Assembly: GCA_039583875.1 (NCBI GenBank)
Contig: CM077162.1
Location: 170,209,220 to 170,273,219, forward strand
DNA length: 64,000 bases
Source: Platanthera guangdongensis
Lineage: Eukaryota > Streptophyta > Magnoliopsida > Asparagales > Orchidaceae
Direction: 5' to 3'
A model generated the notes under the pieces. It was not told the origin of the DNA. It made no database searches and saw only the letters and a list, made by a program, of their open reading frames with translations. Position numbers and translations under genes: made by a program. Of the stretch, positions 1 through 10,438 are shown in pieces (within the stretch, counting starts at the first letter, position 1; each line of letters starts with the position of its first letter).

Positions 1-2
1 GC

Positions 3-209
3 AGGCAGGTTTTGGATTATGTACATCAGTTGGAGCCGAATCTTTCTTGCGTGGAGGTGCCTATCCGCATTTTGGATTCTCAGGTTCGTGCGTTGCGGAA
101 GAAGACCATTCAAATGGTTAAAGTTTTATGGAGAAATCAGGATGTAGAAAGCGCGACTTGGGAATTGGAGTCGGCTATGAGGGAGGCTCACCCTCATCTG
201 TTTCCCTGA
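3..209 (+). pseudogene. 3' end of Ty3/gypsy (Tekay-type) pol, integrase C-terminal domain, partial
   Basis: The reading frame is open from the window edge to a TGA at 207-209. It encodes the chromodomain-like tail that ends Tekay/Del-type integrases: a segment RILDSQVRALRKK, then VKVLWRNQDVESATWE, then an ending in HPHLFP. A diverged relative of this tail occurs at the end of the integrase at 48900-49150. In these elements the tail is thought to steer integration to particular chromatin. Only the last 68 codons are inside the window, so intactness of the rest cannot be judged. The polypurine tract and LTR start follow 120 bp downstream, as expected for the 3' end of such an element. Confidence 0.85.
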
Positions 210-311
210 TCTTGTGCCTGGTATGTTTTGTGCTCTTTTTTATAGCCCCTTCTTGGCTATTTCTCTCTCCTTCTTGATAGGGGTGTTGTGAGTAAAGTTT
301 CGAGGCAAAAC

Positions 312-331
312 TTTCTTTTAGGGGGAGTGAC
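312..331 (+). other. Polypurine tract of the leftmost gypsy element
   Basis: A purine run TTTTAGGGGGAGTGA lies directly before the LTR start TGTAACGCC. It is the expected plus-strand priming site for reverse transcription. Confidence 0.7.
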
Positions 332-3315
332 TGTAACGCCCCCGGTTTTTCTGTGTTTTGTTTGATCTTTGATTGGCGTTACGATGACACATTTCCGGCC
401 TTTCGCCATTGTAGAGCGTTGTCTTAGCTCTTTAGGTTCCTTGTGTAGCCTGGTTGTAGACTGTTAGCAAGATTCCCCAGCTAGCCGGAGTCTATTTTGG
501 TAACTCGGTTGGGCCTCTTAAGGAATGCTTGTGTTTTGGCTTCGGGAGGTGTTAGCCCGAGTGTGAGATCGTCGGATGTTGTTTTCGACCTCACCGTTGT
601 TTTCGTGCCTTGGGTGTTTAGCTACGGTGCGGGTTTTGGTCGAAGTCCGAGATCGTTTGCTTTCGCGTCGTTTCGACGTTTGTTATGTTAGCTGTAATGT
701 TTGCAGTGATGTGCATGGCCTGGTGTGGCCGAGCTTGTTAGGCTGGTGCCGTGTTTCTTTTTTTAGCTAAGGAGTTTAGCTGTTTTTTTTGTGTATGTTT
801 GGGTGACACGGCCTGGGTCACGGGAGTGACCCAGGGCGTGTCGAGCTCGGGTAGAGCTCTCGGTTGTGTGGTCGACGAAATTCGGTCGACGGGTTTTTTT
901 GGTAGGAACACGGCCTGTGACACGGGCATGTCACAGGGCGTGTCCCCTTCGGTTCGTCGAGCTGCGCTCGACGATAGTCGAGCGGCGTTTGGGTGAGTTC
1001 ACGCCCCCCTAACACAGGCGTGACTCCTGGTCGGCGATCTGCGCTCGACGATTGTCGAGCGCTAGATACGTTGGTACACAGCCCGTTACACTGGCGTGTC
1101 ACAGGGCGTGTCCCCTGTTTCGGTGTGCTGAGCTCGACGATCGTCGAGTGGGTAGGTGAGGGGGTACACGCCCCGCGACACCGTCGTGTCGGACCTGACA
1201 CGGGGGTGTCACGGGCTTGTCTGGAGCGTGTTCCGTATTTTTTTCTCCTGAGTGATTCCTTTTATGTCGTGAGTCATTTTTCCTCCTCATTTCTTCGTTC
1301 CTGATTCTGGAGAAGCTTCCAGCGGAATGTTTTGGGATGAGGCGGTGTTGGATTTTGGCCGGCGATTGCGGGAGGGAGCTCGATTTTTCTCGTGCGATAG
1401 CGGATTTGGCTTGCTCTCGTTTAGATCTTCCCTTCCATGCAAGTCATTCTTGATCTAGGGCTGATTCCAGGAGTTAAACTTTTTTTGATTTCTTTTCTTC
1501 TTCTCTAAATCTTTGCTTTTGACCCGTAGGTGGCCGACCTTACCGCCAAAGCCTGTTTTTGTGTTGCAATCGCTGCATCATGGTGGTAAGGCAAGTGGCT
1601 CCTTGCCCTTGCCAATTTGACTTCCCCTTTTTACCTAGTTACTTTGCTGTATATTGTTCTTAAATTTCAGCCATGTTCTATTTAGTTTGTCTAGAAATTT
1701 TGGCTAGTTTTTTTGTTATTATTCACGGTTTGGTGTCCAGTGGGTAGCTAGAGTTAGGGTATGGTTGCGTTTAGTTGTAGTTTAAGTATAGTTGCGGTAG
1801 CCCCGAGTAGATATGATAGAAGGGAGAGTTGGAATTAAATTTCCAACTCTCTGTTTTCACGCGTTGAGAGAGTTTAGGTTGCGGTTTTAACTAAAATTTA
1901 TGTTTAACCTAAGTAGAAAGCGCTGACAGCGTTGAGTGAGCCGAGTTCACTCAACGCCGTCATCCAGCGTAGGTTTTGCGGCTAAGTATTTTGGCGTCAA
2001 ATGAGTGGAGCTTACTCAACGCCGCGTCGAGTGGGCTCGACGTTTCTGCCTTGGGTTCGTGTGTTTCCTTAGGATTGTTAGTGTGACTTTTCCCTATGGG
2101 GGTATTGGGTGTTCGGCTAGTTTTTGCATGACGACTCTTGGGTTATGGCAGGTGGTAGAGTTTTGGTGCCTCTGGAGGGGGGGTTTTATGTGGAGAGTTG
2201 TGGTCACCACCTTTTGCCCCGGTTTGGGTTGGTGTGTGTGGGACCCTAGAGCTGCCACTGTTTGACCCCTTAGCCCTTTTTGGATCTGGTTTTGGTTATG
2301 TATTCAGATCTATGTTTTGACCCCTGCTATTAACCCACAAGTTAGGACTGCTAGTTCCTTTCCTATTTTATGGCTATTTCTCTTGGCATATATGTATATG
2401 TCTTGTCGCTGTTGCAGGCTCTTTTGTAGGGCATGTTGTTTTTATTACTCACACTTGGTGTGCTTTGCTGTTCTTTAGACAGTGCTCTTTTCTTACTGTC
2501 ATGTCCTTTCTTTTACTGATAACATTTTGTTGTCGGGTTGGTAAACCCTTCTTATTTGCTCATAAATCTAATGCTCTATTTACCTTTTTGATTATTTTCT
2601 TGAATGCCTCAGGTCCAGGTTGTAGCCAGTTGAGCGGCTAGTTCTTTTGGAGGGGCTTGCTTGTGTCCTCTTGGGTAGCTGAGATAGCTAATCCTCGATT
2701 TTTGTGAGGTAGTTCTTTTCCTTTCTGTATAGACATGCATACTCATCAGTGGGTTCGTGTCAGGTTGTTAACGCCCACTGGTGGCTTCTTGCGATGCTGG
2801 GTATGAACTAAAACTGTTATTTTTGCCTATTTGTGGTTGTTTACTTGCTTCTGGGAATGTTTTATGCTAGGTTGCATGTTAGATATTTTTAAACCCTAAA
2901 AACGTTACTATATGTATCTCATGCATGTCATATTTATAAAACTAAGACACTACTTTTCATTTAGCGTAAAGACTACATTTTTATATACCATACTAACCTT
3001 AGAGTCGTGCATACCATGAGTCGTCCCTCGGGGACACTTATGCTCATCTAGGGTGTCAATTCAATTTAACCAAAGTATTTTCCGCTGCGTATAAATATAC
3101 TTTTAATTGTGGACTAGCTGATCCACTGTGTCGAGGGATACGGCCATTAAATATAACTGGTTTTTTTTCATATTAAACTATGATTTTCCTTAAAATATAA
3201 GGTCTGGAGTTTTGTCTGAACGTGTGCAGTTATCCCCTACATGACGTGGCATCACGACACGTATTTTTTCTTGCTCTGATGCGGTATAATCGTCGAGAAA
3301 ATGTGGGTTGTGACA
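332..3315 (+). repeat. 3' LTR of Tekay-like Ty3/gypsy element (about 2.98 kb)
   Basis: The LTR begins with TGTAACGCC right after the polypurine tract and appears to end with GGTTGTGACA at 3315. Its start resembles that of the LTR at 49219 (TATAACGCC), whose end is GGTGTTACA. No second copy lies in the window, so the right boundary rests on the TG...CA convention and the change of sequence character at 3316. The U3 part carries a hairpin array (800-1240). No protein-coding gene is supported inside; the short ORFs there have no recognisable content. Confidence 0.7.
800..1240 (+). repeat. Array of palindromic GC-rich motifs in the gypsy LTR
   Basis: Units of roughly 100 bp start near ACACGG and contain short inverted repeats. 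Examples are arms CCTGGGTCAC / GTGACCCAGG at about 815-838 and CCTGTGACA / TGTCACAGG at about 916-939. Each ends in GGGCGTGTC and is followed by a TCGAC/GTCGA dyad such as GCTCGACGATTGTCGAGC (about 1044-1061). The arms differ between units but remain complementary. Confidence 0.8.
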
Positions 3316-4020
3316 CCGCACACTTCTCCTAACGAGCTTGACTGACTGAAGGCTTATAACTCAAAATTGATACAGGGCTCCAGCACGGAGGTCCTACCCC
3401 ACACCCAGAAGATCATAGAACGCTTCCACTCCTTATCCAATGTTGGGCTAAGGGCACCTCAAAAAGCGCTAGAAGATTAGAGAATGAGAGAGCTTGAAAG
3501 CGTGCCTTCAGAGATACCCTCTTGGGTCTATTTATAGATTTTAAGGTCTGACATGTAAATATCATAACTCTGATGTTCTAAAAGGCTACATGCAACCCAA
3601 AAGAGGTCTGTCAACAACGAAACTCCGCTGTTTAGTGAGGATATTGGCAGACCAATTCACATTGATCATAGGATATTTGCACCCCACTCATGGGGAGGAT
3701 GCGAGCCAACTCTGCAGTCATCTGGACGTGTGCGGCTCGGCTCGCTCAACTCGCATACTTATTAGGTGAGTCCCGATTCCTGCGGCTCACTCTCTTACTA
3801 CATGGTGGTGGGCCGGCTTCCCCGACTCACTCGCCTGTTTGGCGTATGCGGGCTGGGTTGCCCGCCTGCCTGGAGGATGCGGGCTGGCTCGCCCGCCTGT
3901 CTGGCGGATGCGGGTTGACTCGCCCGGCTGATGGGTGCGGGTTGGGTTAGATAGAGGGCCCCTCTTCTGCCTTGTTGGACCCAATCGGCGGACACAGGGT
4001 TGTACAATCTCCTTACTATG
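3316..4020 (-). repeat. Probable fragment of a Tat-like LTR, minus strand
   Basis: No coding content. On the minus strand there is a TATAAATA box (plus positions 3529-3536). Upstream of it lies a GC-rich array (about 3684-3955) of GCGGGCTGGCTCGCCCGC-like dyads. This arrangement matches the promoter part of the other LTRs in the window, so I read it as an LTR piece cut on its left side by the gypsy LTR. Its outer ends are not defined and no partner copy is present, so the call is tentative. Confidence 0.4.
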
Positions 4021-4560
4021 TTGTTTTGTATTTCATGTAGCACTTTCATTACCTGCTGAAATTATTTACTATGTTAACTTTGTTTTTTTACAAGTAAGAA
4101 GTTTCAAGAGTTAAGATCTCACTTAGTCATTTATATAACTAACCTTTTATATTTTAGCATTTTTAGGGGTAGAACAAGGAAGACGGTTACTGGTAAGTTA
4201 TCGGCGGAGAGGAGCTAGAAGATGCTCGGGGACAAGTATTGATACTGGGTTCTAGTTATTATGATGATGTTAGAAAAGTTTGATGAGTATAATGAGAAGT
4301 ATGTCAAGTTGGACCCTTACAGAAGGGATAGAGATTAGAGAAGGAGAGTGTAGTGTATATCCTTAGTTACTATGTTAGATGATCCCACTTATGTCCATTG
4401 TATATGCTTGATCACCCCTCTATGTATATTTTCTATATATGAGTCGTTAGTATCATTGATAGAAGTTATATGTATTAATGTATTGATGATATACTATGTA
4501 TATTTTGCCTCTTTTGAGTTATGATAGTTCAGTTTTTGCCTCTCTATGTGATACAATATT
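4021..4560. other. Unassigned non-coding stretch
   Basis: AT-rich sequence with no ORF, no splice-bounded exon and no repeat partner that I can see in the window. It could be intron or intergenic DNA, or an old repeat remnant. Confidence 0.5.
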
Positions 4561-4665
4561 TGTTAGATATATTATTTATTTTGTGTTTATTGTACATATT
4601 ATGTAACATGCTCGCTCTATATAAATAAACTCGTGTACCTCTATTGAGGTAACAAGACATTTACA
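4561..4665 (+). repeat. 5' LTR of copia A with adjacent primer-binding site
   Basis: TGTTAGATAT...ATTTACA, 105 bp, similar to 16436-16541. TGGTATCAAAGG (4669-4680), complementary to the 3' end of initiator tRNA-Met, follows after 3 bp. Confidence 0.85.
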
Positions 4666-5250
4666 ACATGGTATCAAAGGAAATTAAGGTATCCTCCGTC
4701 ATCTGCAATCAACAAATATGCCATCATAACTCCTTTTTCCTCTTTCCTCTACTGATCAACGACTTCTCCCTGATGGTCTCTGACGAAGATGACGCTTGTG
4801 TGCCCCGCTTCTGCCGATCGACGAACATGATCGACATAACTTCTGCTTCTATCGATCGATGAAGACGATGCCTTCTATGTTGTTGTTCTTGATGCCTGTT
4901 GACATCGACCATGCTCGGTGATGCTTATCGACAGAAGTCGTTGCTACCTGTACCTTACGATGCCGATGTCAGTTACTGTTGATACCGCCGCTACCTCTTT
5001 TATCTGAATCGGACAATCTTCTCCCACTCATCGACAATTCCAGTATAGATTTCCAATCTCCCTATTGAACATACGACGTATGCACCACCTTTCTCGACTC
5101 CCAATTCATGCTTTGGGAATTCAGGAGTACAAGGATAGATGCAAATATGATTTCTAGATCCTCGTTCTCCTGTTAAGCTCCATGGATCTCTCAGTTCAAC
5201 AAATGTGAAAGAACTATGACAGTACTAAGGAACTATGAGCTGTCTTACAT

Positions 5251-5720
5251 ATGATGTTCTCCCAAGCGAACAACCTCCCTCGTCTTAGTGAACTCTTCCT
5301 CAAAATGGCTGAGCTGAGAGAGGGTGCACATTCAGTCACTGATTACTTCGCAGAATGGAAGGTCCTTGCCTTGGCACATCAAACCAATTGTCCTGATACC
5401 CCCCCCCCCCAACAAAACAATTTTGTTGAAAGGAAAAACTCGCCACCTCTTTGAGGTCATGCACGCCCTTCTTCATCATAAGAAAGTACCAAAATACTTC
5501 TGGGGTGATCTGGTCCTTGCCGCCGCACATCTTATCAATTGTCTTCCTACTCATGTTCTTCAAGGGCAGACACCATGTCATACCATTCGTCCTAACCACC
5601 GTAGTCTCCTCCTACCCTTACGTGTCTTTGGATGTGTTTTCTATGTTCGGGATACTCTTCCCTTTGTCTCCAAACTTGACCCTCTCTCCTTGAAATTGGT
5701 ATCTTTTATGGTATTCACGT
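5251..5720 (+). pseudogene. Copia A gag fragment joined to integrase C-terminus
   Basis: From 5251 a frame encodes a gag piece (LRE.AHSVTDYFAEWK type). After a C-tract near 5400 the adjoining frame encodes integrase C-terminal sequence (KKVPKYFWGDLVLAAAHLIN, then LRVFGCVFYV). In an intact copia element these two parts are separated by the gag CCHC knuckle, protease and the integrase core, so roughly 1 kb is missing at this point. The junction falls at the poly-C run around 5398-5411. Non-functional. Confidence 0.75.
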
Positions 5721-5939
5721 ACTACTAAAGGATATCGATGTTATTCTTCTGACCTCTACAAATACATTATCTCGGCTGATGATGTCTTTCTTGAATCTGA
5801 CTCTTATCCTGTCCTTCCTCCTGGATCTACACCTCCTAATTCTTCCCTTGATTTTATCCTTGTTCCCCGTCCCGAGCTTATTGTACTTTCTCTGAATGGT
5901 CTTCAGAGTCCTCTTCGGTGACAAGTTTACACTCGCCGC

Positions 5940-6960
5940 TCTTTTGATAGCACATCCACGACTCCACCTCAGCCTTCCTCTTCCCCCGGTAGTTTGACAA
6001 CTACTCCTCCGGAAGACCCTGCTATTGCACCTGTAGATCTCATACCGGTCAAGCCGGAGCCACCCATTGCTATACGGAAAAGAAGTCGTGCATGCCAGAA
6101 TAAACCAATATTTGGCACTTCTTATCCGGGATTATTGGCCTCTTTTACTGAGTTGCACTCCGCTCTAGATAAATATTATCTTCCATCCATTGTCGCAGAT
6201 GCCAATGCTCATCCTGGCTAGGTAACTTGATCCGTTAACGTCTCTTCAACTTAATCACATGTGGAACTTGGTTCCTTTGCCCACTGGGAAGCGGACTTTT
6301 CTGTGAAAATGGATTTACTCCGTCATGGTTAATATTGATGGTTCCCTTGATCGGTTGAAAGCCCGCTTGGTTGTCAATGGCTATGCTCAGACTTATGGAT
6401 TGTATTATGATGAAACATTTACCTCGGTCTCTAAAATGTCTTCCATTCACATTCTTCTCTCGCTTGCAGCCTCTCACCAGTGGCCCCTACACTAATTGGA
6501 CATGAATGTATTTCTTCATGGATCCTTGGAATAAGAGGTGTAGATGGAGCAACCACCTGGATTTGTGGCTGAGGGGGAGAGCATCAAGGTGTGTCAGCTC
6601 AAGAAGTCATTATATGGATTGAAGTAATCCCCCGAGCATGGTTTGCTCGCATCAAATCTTTCATCACTCAGCTTGGTCTTACCAAAAGTAGGAAAGACTT
6701 GTCTCTCTTCTATCAGAACTCCCTGTCAGGAACGAACATATTAGTGTTACAAGTCGATGATATTGTTATCACGGGAAGCAATCCAGAATGGATAATCAAT
6801 CTCAAGGCATTTTTACACTCCATCTTTGAAACCAAGGATTTAGGCTCATTGTGCTACTTCCTAGGCATTGAAGCTACATATTATACTAACACCATCTTTA
6901 TTTGTCAGCTAAAATATGCTCTCAATCTGCTATCAGATATTGGGATGTCCTAGTGTAGCC
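5940..6960 (+). pseudogene. Copia A linker and reverse transcriptase, broken
   Basis: An in-frame stretch at 5994-6221 is the proline-rich integrase-RT linker. From about 6235 the RT is recognisable by KARLVVNGYAQTYG, by a DMNVFLHG segment, by QLKKSLYGLK and by a catalytic LQVDDIVITGS motif near 6750. Several stops and at least two frame changes interrupt it. The RT runs to about 6960. The tail toward RNase H is then cut at 7150 by insertion of element D and resumes at 15887. Confidence 0.8.
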
Positions 6961-7484
6961 CTATGGACTCTCCACTTGAACCAGGAGAAAAGAGTTTTCA
7001 TGTCGAAAGCAAATTATTTTATTCACTGAAAAAATATCAAAAGTAGTTGGAAAACTGAACTACCTTGCAATGATCAATCCAGACATTGCAAGTGAGTAAG
7101 TTCAGTCAGTTTACGACTGCTCCAACTAACTCTCAATGGAAATCTGCACTTGTTGGGTATTGTATCCACGATTACCTAGATTTGAGGAAGCCCCCTGTCA
7201 AGCTAAGATGAATTCACAATGTATTTGACGAAACATTTTAAGTTGTACTTGCAGTACCTCCACGCTAAGTGCACACCAATGTCAGGGTGCAGTAGGTCAA
7301 TATACACGGGTCTGCACGACGTAATCCCTCGTTGAGCAGATCAGTGTGTTGGCCTATGTGTACTCTCTCTATTGGAGTGCACTTACTTTCAAGTACAGGG
7401 TCGCTCATATGCAAGAGAAGACAAGGAGCACAGAGGATCAAGGAGCAACTCCTGGGGTGGAAGACGAAAAATCTTCCAAGGCAA

Positions 7485-7796
7485 ATTCGACGAGAATCAC
7501 CAAGTGATTCTCGCCGATTCGGCGAGAATCACTAGTGATTCTCGCCGAATCGACGAGAATCATTAGTGATTCTCGCCGACTCCTTCTGGCCATCTCAAAA
7601 TGGTGCCAAGTAAGATTCGGCGAGAATCACTTGTAATTCTCGCCGAACCAGTGGCCAAGCAGCCCATGTTCACAGTAAAATTCGTTGAGAATCAGTAAGT
7701 GATTCGACGAGAATCACAAACGATTCTCGACGAATCGTCGAGAATCACTTGGTGATTCTCGCCGATTCGTCGAGAATCGTCTGCGATTCTCGCCGA
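7485..7796 (+). repeat. Palindrome array in the U3 of element D
   Basis: About fifteen half-sites GAGAATC and GATTCTC alternate, most extended by CGCC/GGCG. Positions 7515-7552 form a perfect 38-bp palindrome centred on ATCACTAGTGAT. The identical block recurs in the 3' LTR at about 14572-14883. The array lies about 125 bp upstream of the TATA box. Confidence 0.9.
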
Positions 7797-7919
7797 TTTT
7801 GACTTGGCGTTTTCTCAGAATGCTGCTGGACCGGATTCTGCTTCTGGACTTGTTTGAACCGGATTTTGGGGATTTCTTTTGTGGGTCCCACAACGGTCAA
7901 ATTTGCTGTATCTACAGGG

Positions 7920-7927
7920 TATAAATA
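7920..7927 (+). promoter_or_regulatory. TATA box of element D 5' LTR
   Basis: TATAAATA preceded by the palindrome array; the same box is at 15007-15014 in the 3' LTR. Likely core promoter for the genomic RNA. Confidence 0.7.
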
Positions 7928-8867
7928 CATGGGTATTTTGAACAGTAAACCACGGAGAAAAAGGAACAGAAATCAAGCCGCAACGAAACCCTAAAACCGC
8001 GACTACTCTCCGCTGCCGCCGTCGCCGTCGGGCAAGTAGGTCGCCGTCAACAATAGAGATTTCTTCCCGATCTCCGGCGACAGAAGCTTAGCAAGGCTCG
8101 AGTCTCACGCGTCTATCCAGAGATCCTTTGTCTCTCGATTTGTTGATCGGAAAAACTTCCCATCCGAATCGATCGAGACGACCGATCCTCGTATGACCGT
8201 TGGTAGACCGAGCTTGCTTCGCAACGAAGTTTGGATCTCCAAGTTCAGCAGCTGCTCTTCATCGTAGCCGCCGATCCCGAAGCTAGCCGCCGCTCGTGTG
8301 CCGCCGCCGGTTCCGGGGAAATCCTCTCCGAGAGAGACCAAGGTCGTAGACTCTTCATCGACTTCAAGAACACGTCGTCGAACAAAGAGGAACACCGTAG
8401 TCTCCAAAAGAAGTTTGTATCACGTGTACATTCTACATTTAATTTCGTTGTAAAGGAACTTTTGTTCCGTGTTGTAAGGGTTGGGTGCAACCCGTTTTGT
8501 GGGAGTGTTGACTCTCACGTGTGGAAGGGCTCCTTCCGTTAGTGAAGGGATTGGATTTCAATCCCGTTGGAGAAGTGACCGAGTCGTCCCTTGTTGGGGA
8601 GATAGGTCGAAGGGGGAAAGTGGATGTACCCAAGTCGGGGAACCACTATAAATTTGCTGTGTATTCTGTGTGATGTGCTTGTTGTTTTTATTGTGCAGGT
8701 ACATCCGTAAATTCCGCAAAAGAACCACACGTCACCTATTCCCCCCCCTCCCCCCCCCATAGGTGCACATAGCTGACACAAGGTGGACTTTCAAGTGGTA
8801 TCAAAGCGAGGTTGCTCTTCAAAAAGGTTAACACCTTGAGTAGAATCCTGCCACCAGTGTCAGAAGC

Positions 8868-9497
8868 ATGGATCTGGATTATGACGTATTGCCACTCAAA
8901 CTCCCTGCATGCACAAAGGATTATTATCCCATCTGGAGGATGAGAGTGTTATTTCACCTGGATGCCATCGATCCACGAGCATCCCTCATCCTGGAAGAGG
9001 GTCCGTTTATCCCCATGAAGACCTCCGACTCTGGGATCCAAGTGCCCATGGGCATTGCTGAGATGTCTGAGATGGAACTATCTCTATTTCACTTGGACGA
9101 GAGGATTCGACAAATTATCATGGATGTCTGGTCTGAAGCCTCTCGCTCTAGATTGGAAAAATGTAGAACGGCTAAATCTCTGTGGATGATGATCTCAGAG
9201 TTGATGGGGGGGTCAGAGAAAGCTGAAATATGCTGCCAATCAGAGGATGAAGCGTATGTGGGGGTTCTCACTTCTGAAGATGAAGGCAAGGATCCCTCGG
9301 ACTGCATCAGAGCTCCCGTGTCCGTGTCAGAGACTGACGAGACCAGTGAGGAAAGCAGCTCTGACGAGGACGAAACATTGGTCACTGATTCTAATGACAA
9401 TAACTCAGATGAACAGGTATCATCTTCATCCTGCCCCATATTTTTGACTTTTCTGAAGACAGAAACTGCTCTCCTCCAGAAAATACTGATTCCCTGA
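8868..9497 (+). CDS. Element D truncated gag, N-terminal part
   Basis: 209 codons starting MDLDYDVLPLKLP, 75 bp after the LTR end. The first 120 residues resemble the copia gag N-terminal domain (YYPIWRMRVLFHL, then RTAKSLWMMISELMGGSE). The frame then jumps into an acidic Ser/Glu/Asp-rich stretch (about residues 130-185). Full-length gag in element C has a long basic section and a first CCHC knuckle in between, so an internal deletion is likely at about residue 117-120. The ORF ends at 9497 and coding resumes in another frame further on. It may still give a capsid fragment; packaging ability is unknown. Confidence 0.7.
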   Translation: MDLDYDVLPLKLPACTKDYYPIWRMRVLFHLDAIDPRASLILEEGPFIPMKTSDSGIQVPMGIAEMSEMELSLFHLDERIRQIIMDVWSEASRSRLEKCRTAKSLWMMISELMGGSEKAEICCQSEDEAYVGVLTSEDEGKDPSDCIRAPVSVSETDETSEESSSDEDETLVTDSNDNNSDEQVSSSSCPIFLTFLKTETALLQKILIP

Positions 9498-9565
9498 AGA
9501 GAGCCCTTCAGGAGAGCAATCTACTTGCTGAGGAGCAAGCTCGAGAGATTGCTCGACTGAAGATC

Positions 9566-10438
9566 TTGTTGGTTCTCCAATTGGCGTCCAACAAGGTCAA
9601 GGACTCTAAGATCTCAGCTCTAGAGAATAGTCTAGATAATGAGAAACGTATAGTATCAAACTTTTCCAAAGTTGATGCTATAAAGAGAAAGCAAGAAACC
9701 GGGTGGATTTCCCGGATTATTCAGGGATGGAGAAATGGGGAAACGGTGTTTCGACCCCCCACTCCAAGCAGGAAGGCAACTCATCATGCCTTCAGGTATG
9801 ACCACAGGAGTAATCGTGGTCACTGCAAGGGTGATTTGTCCCCATGTGGAAACGTCCATAGTGCAATGGGCGTCATGGCCACCCATGAGGAAATACCTAA
9901 GGCTCATTCTGAGCCCTTTGTATTCACGGCCACTGCCACAACACAGTGTGGATCTGCATGTCCCAGCTCACAGAAGACTTCTCACCATTCGAGGACACGG
10001 GATAGGGAGGATAGAGGTCATGATGTCAGGCTTCATGGGGCCTCTGCAAGGGAGATGCCTGAAAGAATGGCACCACCTTCTCGGCCTCATAACGCTCACA
10101 TCATGCATTCGTTCCACCCTTCCTCGTGTCACGATGGAAGAGGAATTTGTGTGACAAGAACATGCCCTATCCCGTTTAGACCTAGGACCGTGACTTCATC
10201 AGTCACTAGATCAGGTCGAAAAAGGCGATACAACATTCACCCTTGTTGGTGCTGCGGCAAAGTGGGGCACTTTGCCATTGACTGTTGGCACAACCCCTCT
10301 GTGCCCACAGCAAGGGCTTATCCACATTCTAGGGACAGAGGTAGTCTTCCAGACAGGTTTTCTGAAGGAAGGCAGTTGCGTGCTTATGCTAATAGAAACC
10401 TAGGACCCAATATGATTTGGGTTCCTAAGGTAAAGTAA
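9566..10438 (+). CDS. Element D gag, C-terminal part with zinc knuckle
   Basis: 290 codons open to TAA at 10436. The first 45 residues match the coiled section before the second knuckle of element C gag (ISALENSLDNEKRIVSNFSK). Near residue 225 comes the CCHC zinc knuckle CWCCGKVGHFAIDCW, nearly identical to the one in C. The end, IWVPKVK, is followed by a T-rich CTGTTTTGCAGG motif that element C shares. The middle is Arg/His/Ser-rich and not recognised. It is separated from the N-terminal gag ORF by a frame change, so gag is probably not made as one protein unless frameshifting occurs. Confidence 0.65.
   Translation: MLVLQLASNKVKDSKISALENSLDNEKRIVSNFSKVDAIKRKQETGWISRIIQGWRNGETVFRPPTPSRKATHHAFRYDHRSNRGHCKGDLSPCGNVHSAMGVMATHEEIPKAHSEPFVFTATATTQCGSACPSSQKTSHHSRTRDREDRGHDVRLHGASAREMPERMAPPSRPHNAHIMHSFHPSSCHDGRGICVTRTCPIPFRPRTVTSSVTRSGRKRRYNIHPCWCCGKVGHFAIDCWHNPSVPTARAYPHSRDRGSLPDRFSEGRQLRAYANRNLGPNMIWVPKVK

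Larger units (their letters stand above)
7151..8793 (+). repeat. 5' LTR of element D
   Basis: TGTTGGGTATTG...GGACTTTCA. U3 contains the GAGAATC/GATTCTC palindrome array (7485-7796), then a TATAAATA box at 7920-7927. Near the end, a CACCTAT ... ATAGGTG inverted repeat (about 8736-8765) encloses a C-rich tract. Short ORFs on either strand within this LTR are duplicated exactly in the 3' LTR and look like by-products. Confidence 0.93.

Noticed and set aside
4561..4665. Target-site duplication for copia A
   Set aside because: Flanks ATATT and ACTGT do not match well enough to claim one.
8105..8633. Paired ORFs on both strands in the element D LTR as small genes
   Set aside because: They recur with the other LTR copy at 15192-15720, have no known domain and lie in the leader region.
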